Part shown: piece after piece, positions 58,667 to 64,000 of the stretch
How positions within the stretch are numbered: the first letter of the stretch is position 1
Layout of the letters: the number at the start of each line of letters is the position of its first letter
Assembly (NCBI RefSeq): GCF_023856365.1
Contig: NC_064542.1
Coordinates: 14,360,863-14,424,862 of the forward strand
From: Brienomyrus brachyistius
Taxonomy: Eukaryota > Chordata > Actinopteri > Osteoglossiformes > Mormyridae
DNA length: 64,000 bases
Direction: 5' to 3'
Notes under the pieces: model-generated
What the model was told of the DNA's origin: nothing
Databases searched by the model: none
Seen by the model: the letters and a program-made list of their open reading frames with translations, nothing else
Made by a program: the position numbers and the translations under genes

Positions 58667-58853
58667 ATTAATACTACCACTACTGCATAATAATGATGAT
58701 AATAATAATGCAATAATTAATAAATGTAAATAACCAGTAAACTCTACATTTTTAAGCACCGTATACAATAGCAACATGTCGTTTAGTCCTGATAATCACC
58801 AGCCTGATTGGCAATGAATTGGCTATTATCATACAATGTAGCATTTCTTACAT

Positions 58854-59213
58854 CCATCCATCCATTCATTTTCCAAACCACTTTTTTCCTACTGGGTCGC
58901 GGGGGGTCCGGAGCCTATCCCGGAAGAAATGGGCACGAGGTAGGGAAGAACCCAGGATGGGGGGCCAGCCCATCGCAGGGCACACTCACACACCATTCAC
59001 TCACACATACACACCTATGGGCAATTTAGCAAGTCCAATTAGCCTCAGCATGTTTTTGGACTGTGGGGGGAAACCGGAGTACCCGGAGGAAACCCCACGA
59101 CGACATGGAGAGAACATGCAAACTCCACACACATGTGACCCAGGAGGAGACTCAAACCTGGGTCTCAGAGGTGTGAGGCAACAGTGCTAACCACTGCACC
59201 ACCATGCCGCCCA
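58854..59213 (-). mobile_element. tRNA-derived fish SINE, near full length, with target duplication
   Basis: On the minus strand the head (from 59213) has a pol III A-box-like TGGTGCAGTGGTTAGC and a B-box-like GGTTTGAGTCTC. A conserved body with GTTTGCATGTTCTC and the fish-typical CCGGGTACTCCGG follows, and the tail is (ATGG)n. A perfect 15-bp direct repeat, TAGCATTTCTTACAT, flanks it at 58839-58853 and 59214-59228. These features mark LINE-driven retroposition. The family resembles Mermaid-type SINEs; the exact name is not claimed. Confidence 0.92.
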
Positions 59214-59564
59214 TAGCATTTCTTACATTTAGCAATAAAATATGTTGAATGCTGCACACAATTAAAAGTACCATTTAAATGCAGGCTTGACTCTTAAAAA
59301 TACCTCTGTAACTTTACTTCTTAAAAGCAGAGAAAAATTACCCTCAAGCAACACGACTGGCTCAAAAATAGCTGCACTTCTGATGCAATTCCACCAAGAA
59401 TCAAAGTAGGATATCTACTGTGAACATACAACAGATTTATTCAAGCATATTTCATAAAAGGACGAATGTAGTATTATTATGATATTTCGCAAAACACACA
59501 GAATGTCACACAGCCCCACAAAACAAGCTTCTCAGTTAATCTGTCCCGTGGGGCTTTTGTGTCA

Positions 59565-59842
59565 CCAATGCAAAAGTTGTCAATACTGTGGCCTCATAGC
59601 AATGGGTTGTGGGTTCGAATACCATTCACTCCAACCCTCCAGATGCTTTCAGTATTTTCTTTGTAATGCATGTTTCCTATAAGTGCAAACAGTTCGGTGA
59701 GCTGCTATCTCTAAAATTGCCTGTGTGTATGTGCCCTGTGATGGACTGGCATCCCACCCAGAGAATCCGCTGCCTTGTACTCTAAGTTTCTTGATATAGG
59801 CTCCAGGCACACCACGACCCTGTGTCTGGAGGAAGATGGATA
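59565..59842 (+). mobile_element. tRNA-derived SINE, decayed
   Basis: Head-like CAATACTGTGGCCTCATAGC and a good B box GGGTTCGAATACC (59610-59622) are followed by TGTGCCCTGTGATGGACTGG and GATATAGGCTCCAGGCACAC near the 3' end. The isolated B box is SINE-derived, not a tRNA gene. Confidence 0.65.
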
Positions 59843-60281
59843 GACTGGAGAAAAAAGAAGTCTGAGATGCAAGTCTTTTTGTTTTTGGTTTCAGGATAGT
59901 GTTGAAATTTCTATTCAGGCTAGTGAGGCAAACAAAAAAAAAATAGCCATCCATCAATCCATCCATCTTCAAATTCAAGCCTCACATTTTATTGTCACAT
60001 GTTCAGAGGAGCACAGTGACATCGTGCCTGGTGTACTCTCTGCCTGTATTGTGTTTTAGTTTGTTTTTACTTTATTTATTTTATTTGTGGCTGACAAGTT
60101 TTGGGGCCATAATATTTGCACTTTATCCTACAGTTCTAATTCTTAAATTTTGCAGTTTTAATACTTTCCACACTGAGGATGAAGTGATTGACAATCCTGT
60201 CTGTGACTCTCTACACCCTGTATTTCTGTTTCAGAGTATGTTAAAGGCACAAGAATGTCCCTTAGGATTAATGAAGTTCTT

Positions 60282-60363
60282 TTATCTTATCTTATCTTAT
60301 CTTATCTTATCTTATCTTATCTTATCTTATCTTATCTTATCTTATCTTATCTTATCCTATCTT
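60282..60363. repeat. (TTATC)n microsatellite
   Basis: About 16 pentanucleotide units, with one change (TCCTAT) near the right end. Confidence 0.97.
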
Positions 60364-60429
60364 GAAACAAGACGAACAGCAGTGCAGCAAGAGACAAAAC
60401 ATTACTAGTCAAAAGACAGTTGAATATAT

Positions 60430-60947
60430 AACTCTGGAAGAATTTAAGAGACCACTTTAAATTTTGAAAGAAATCGGAATTTTTAAATCTAAATTCTTAA
60501 TCCTGATTCTGCTGTCAGAAGGCTGCGCTGAGCAGCTGGATAATTCAAAATCTCTAAGACAGCAGGACACAAGACCACAGTGAAGCAGGAGACACTGGGA
60601 ACGACCAGAAACCAACCAGGTAGAGGACGGAAGCAACTTTCTAATGCCAGAGATGACCGTTAACTTATCTGACAGTTTTTCATGAATCAGAGGATGACAT
60701 CAAGTGACCTTCAAAAGGAATGGGAAACATTAAGCGGTATGAAGTGCACTGCTCGGAAAGTTTGTATCAGGCTCCAAGAAGCAGGATTGAAGTCCCATAA
60801 AGCAAAGAAGAAGCTCTTCATCAATGAGAAACAGAGAAGAACCAGGCTGCAGTTTGCAAAAATATATATACATTAACAGCCGAACAACCATAAATTCAGA
60901 AATGAGTGAAACAAATCATGTTGCAGTCTCGATTTTTTCCAGAGCTG
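60430..60947 (+). mobile_element. Tc1-like deletion derivative, copy 1
   Basis: About 518 bp with imperfect inverted ends: AACTCTGGAAGAATTTAAGAGACCAC at the left, and TCGATTTTTTCCAGAGCTG at the right. TA lies at both borders (60428-60429 and 60948-60949). It retains only the transposase N-terminus. Confidence 0.85.
60682..60876 (+). pseudogene. Tc1-type transposase N-terminal fragment
   Basis: A 64-codon frame. SSDLQKEWETLSGMKCTARKV, then CIRLQEAGLKSHKAKKKLFI and NEKQRRTRLQFAK, is the second helix-turn-helix of Tc1/Tc3 transposases (HTH_Tnp_Tc3_2 type), which binds the transposon ends. The DDE catalytic domain is absent: the sequence runs straight into the right terminal repeat. It may at most bind DNA. 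Confidence 0.85.
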
Positions 60948-60949
60948 TA

Positions 60950-63610
60950 TGACCAAGTGAACAAGAAAGTAGTAATGAATAAGATGCAGCAGGGATATGG
61001 ATGTGAGAAGACATACCGACTCTGACATGATCTTCCAAACGCATATCCTGAAGCATAATTATGTCAGATATATCTATGCCTGCAAATGTGAACTCGTGGA
61101 CTGAATTATCACAGCTGCCCACAGCCACCTGACTTTCCCATCTGAAAGTGCAGATCACATCACTCTGTTAGAAGGAGGATTTCTGGCTTCCCCATCCTTT
61201 TTGCAATTTTCCAGAAACTAGAGGCAGCTACTTGCAAGCTCATGGATTCACTTATCAAAATATTCTGAGTAATTAGTTGGCTTGGTGGGGCATTCTGGCC
61301 AATTTTCACATATCTATGTGTAATAAGTTGGAAACTCGCATCCCAGGAGAACCACTGGACATACTGTAGTTTGTCACGGCTGCACGTGTGACCGGATACC
61401 CTGTGGGGTATGACAACCCCCCCCCCCCCCCCCCAGCGGCATTGCCTCCCTGCGGCTCCCTAGCTTCCGCTGGCACGTCACAGGGCCGTCCCCCTCCTCT
61501 GCAGTGCCCACGTGTGCAGTTCGTCTCTGAGCACGTCACCTAGACGCAGCTGTGCTATTTTTAACCAGCCGTTGGATGAGTCACTGGCGACTTTCTGACA
61601 TGTAGATCCCACATCTGTTTCATAAGCTCCAGCAGATGGAAGCCTGTCACTGTACAGGTGAGGCCGGCGTCCGTCTCCGGCAACACAACTCTAAGTGAGG
61701 GGTGGGAAGAAATTTGGGTGAGAGAAAATCATGGTGATATAAAGGACATGCTTTTCAAATACGCTCTCAACACTTAACCTATTTTGGTGTATAACGTGTG
61801 CAAATTTACAAGGCAATTAAAAGGAAATTTACCCATAATTATTTGGAAAAAAATACCTTCGTATGAGACCGAAAAAGGGTTACAGTATCCCTGATTAGTT
61901 GAGTGCTGTGAGGAGACTGAATAGTCAAAAAATAGTTAAGCAGCAGCAATGAACAATCTACCCTGTCTATCTGCGAAGGAACCACTGTGAGAGACAGCAT
62001 CTGCCCTCTAGCCTTCGGAGCCAGACAGGCCGCTTAGGGACCTTGAGACAGACGCACTCAACAGCGGGAACATTCCGAGCCGCCTCACCCTCTTGGAGAG
62101 GGAAGCGTTGCCTAGCAGCAGCTACCATGTGATGCTACCGTTGGTCCATTGAGGTAGTGGGAGGGGCCTGTACTGCCATTCGTATTCACCGTGATCCAAA
62201 CATCTCCAGACACGCGGGCCGTGCCTTAAACCCTGCTCTCTGTTAGTTTCCTGTTCTTTTTTTAGCTTAACGGTTAGTGTTCTGCTGCCAACCGTTCATT
62301 TGTCTTTTTTTCTTTGCGAATGGCTGTGGACAGCGAGCAGAGAGAGTGGCGACTTTCCCCAGGGCCGCGGCACTGTCTCGCCGAAAAGGGCAAGGGCTTA
62401 TTATCATTCCTGCTGCGGCAGAGTTCACGCTTAAATCCGCTTAAGCGGGTCCTGCTCCCATGTTGTATTGCCCCCCGTTCCTCTGTTTCAGTTCTGCTTC
62501 AGGAGACCTAACCCCCCCACATTCCCTTCAGTAAATATAGACATTTTTCTCATTTTTTTTTCCTGATCCCCGTACTGCAAACTACTCTCGCATTGCGGCA
62601 CGTGAGCGTATGCGATAATGGATGGACATGCACACAGGTAGAAGATGTACGTTTTCATTGTGTGTAAAGAAAGCGGCGACACAGCTGTCGTGGGGTAGCC
62701 AGTGCTGCCGGCTCTTCCGCTTCCGCTGCTGCTCTTTTCACCCTTATTCACCTCCCTCCCTTTCATTCTCTCTCCTAGAGACAGACAAATGGCAGTCTAA
62801 TTATTTAAAAATTTTGTCCCGAAGCACTAACTGTGGCAGAAAACACTACCCTTCCCTCTTTCTTTGGGGGTTTAATTCAATCCCCCCCAACATAGGTCAA
62901 GTAATTTTGAGAGAAAAAAAAAAAAACAAGCTTAGAAGGACGATAATAACGATACAAATTTGCACCAGCAGAGAGGGCTTGCTTTCATGCACAAAATCAA
63001 ATGCTAAAATACACTGTAAAGGACTTTTGGGACTGAAACGCTTGCATCAAAGGAGGTTGTGGTGAGGGTAGATCTGGTAGTTCGGCATTTTGTTTGGGGC
63101 GAGGAGGCTGTACTTTTGTCAGTCCCACTGGAGAGACTTCCAGTCTTTTTTTATTTGGTGTCCGTCCAGCTGCCTGCTTCCTGTCGTGTGCCATGAATGC
63201 ATCTCGTTTGCATCTCTTGCGTAGAGCACAGTGGGTTCGAGAAAAGAGGAGCAGATGGACAGCGGACACTAAGGACACAGTGACAGCTGGACAGCCTCTC
63301 CCGTGACGCTTGGTGGCCCCGGTGTGGGCGGGGGGTGTTTGGGTGCGAATAGAGCTCCACCTCTCTGCATCGCCTAGTCTCTATCACCGACGAAAATTCA
63401 CAAACCAATATACAAGTGATTAGAGACACAGTTTTACACGCTGCCCCTTTTTAATGAGAAAGCTCTTTGTAGAAGAAAAAAATTTGGAACATAAATTTGC
63501 CCACAGAGGGGTGAAAATGGCTGTGTGTGCAGCCAATTTAGGGGGCTGAAATGAATATATGTAAAAAGTACAGGGAACATACAGGACAAACTGATAGCAA
63601 AAATATCTGT

Positions 63611-63612
<2 letters not shown>
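60950..63612. other. GC-richer stretch without a provable gene
   Basis: 61340-62500 has more CpG than the rest. It includes TACAG/GTGAGG (near 61660), which could be a splice donor, GTTGCCTAGCAGC (near 62107), which resembles half of an RFX X-box, and the 12-bp palindrome CCGCTTAAGCGG (62437-62448). A promoter or first exon is possible but not shown. Confidence 0.3.
61417..61434. repeat. C18 homopolymer
   Basis: Eighteen consecutive C at the left border of a GC-richer stretch. Confidence 0.95.
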
Positions 63613-63641
<29 letters not shown>

Positions 63642-63897
63642 ATGTATGTATTACATTGTGGGGACCTAATGTCCCCATAATGTTATAAAAACCTGTTATT
63701 TTGACATTGTGGAGGCCACTTTATCAGTTCCCACAAGGGGAAATTCAATTATATAAAAGTCTATGACTGCAATCAAAAAACTAAAAATCCCAAAAGTCTC
63801 ATATTTAGTTTTTTTTAGTTATGGTTAAGGTCATCATGTTGGGATTAGAGTTTTCCCCATAGAAATTTATGTAGACTCGCCACAAAGATATAATTAC

Positions 63898-63961
<64 letters not shown>
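63613..63961 (+). repeat. TG-flanked dispersed repeat, copy 3, with long TG tracts at both ends
   Basis: A (TG)n lies at 63614-63641 and a longer one at 63905-63961. Between them is the same body as in 4596-4862, starting GTGGGGACCTAATGTCCCCA. The microsatellites belong to the repeat. Confidence 0.8.
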
Positions 63962-63963
<2 letters not shown>

Positions 63964-64000
63964 TTCCCTGGGGTATAAAAAAGAGGCTACCGAAACCCTA

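Noticed and set aside
58468..58777. Poly-Ile and poly-Asn frames
   Set aside because: Translation of the ATT microsatellite.
59610..59622. B-box sequence suggesting a tRNA gene
   Set aside because: No cloverleaf can be drawn around it, and neighbouring sequence is the SINE body.

Overview
The window looks like a piece of a ray-finned fish (probably teleost) nuclear chromosome. The evidence is many tRNA-headed SINEs of the fish type with (ATGG)n tails, a fish-type CR1/L2/Rex1-group LINE, Tc1, PIF/Harbinger and pogo/Tigger remnants, long microsatellites, and a large Ty3/gypsy retrotransposon. The species cannot be named. No convincing host protein-coding gene was found, so the window is either intergenic or inside very large introns. 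Most open frames under 150 codons are chance or repeat-derived.

The one set of real, long reading frames is a nearly complete Ty3/gypsy element on the minus strand (26504-34075, 7572 bp). Two 1031-bp LTRs that match by eye, flanked by CATG on each side, enclose gag, then protease/reverse transcriptase, then RNase H/integrase. The primer-binding site matches the 3' end of tRNA-Ser, and a polypurine tract precedes the 3' LTR. Gag and pol are joined by what looks like a -1 frameshift signal: a heptamer touching the gag stop codon, a strong stem-loop and a possible second pseudoknot stem. Pol is then broken by one extra or missing base in a run of seven T. The element is therefore very young, but this copy as written cannot make full-length Pol by ordinary decoding.

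Layout. 1-5880: no gene, one copy of a TG-flanked dispersed repeat. 5.9-6.6 kb: SINE pieces. 7.6-8.2 kb: inverted-repeat element, possibly nested. 11.4-12.6 kb: a 26-copy, 46-bp minisatellite that grew from inside a SINE. 14.3-14.6 kb: an enhancer-like non-coding block with homeodomain and SOX palindromes. 18.0-18.9 kb: a long hairpin and a palindromic element. 19.7-21.5 kb: decayed LINE. 22.5-24.3 kb: decayed PIF/Harbinger element with remnants of both genes. 24.4-24.75 kb: second LINE fragment. 26.5-34.1 kb: the gypsy element. 39-60 kb: dense small repeats, including paired TA-flanked MITEs, three pogo/Tigger-type elements (two resembling mammalian families), two oppositely oriented Tc1 deletion derivatives, and SINEs with clear target-site duplications. 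61.3-62.5 kb: a GC-richer stretch without a provable gene. 63.6-64 kb: another TG-flanked dispersed repeat.

Functionally, the gypsy genes act together: gag forms the particle, and protease, reverse transcriptase, RNase H and integrase copy and insert the DNA. The other elements here are non-autonomous or dead and would have depended on enzymes supplied from elsewhere.
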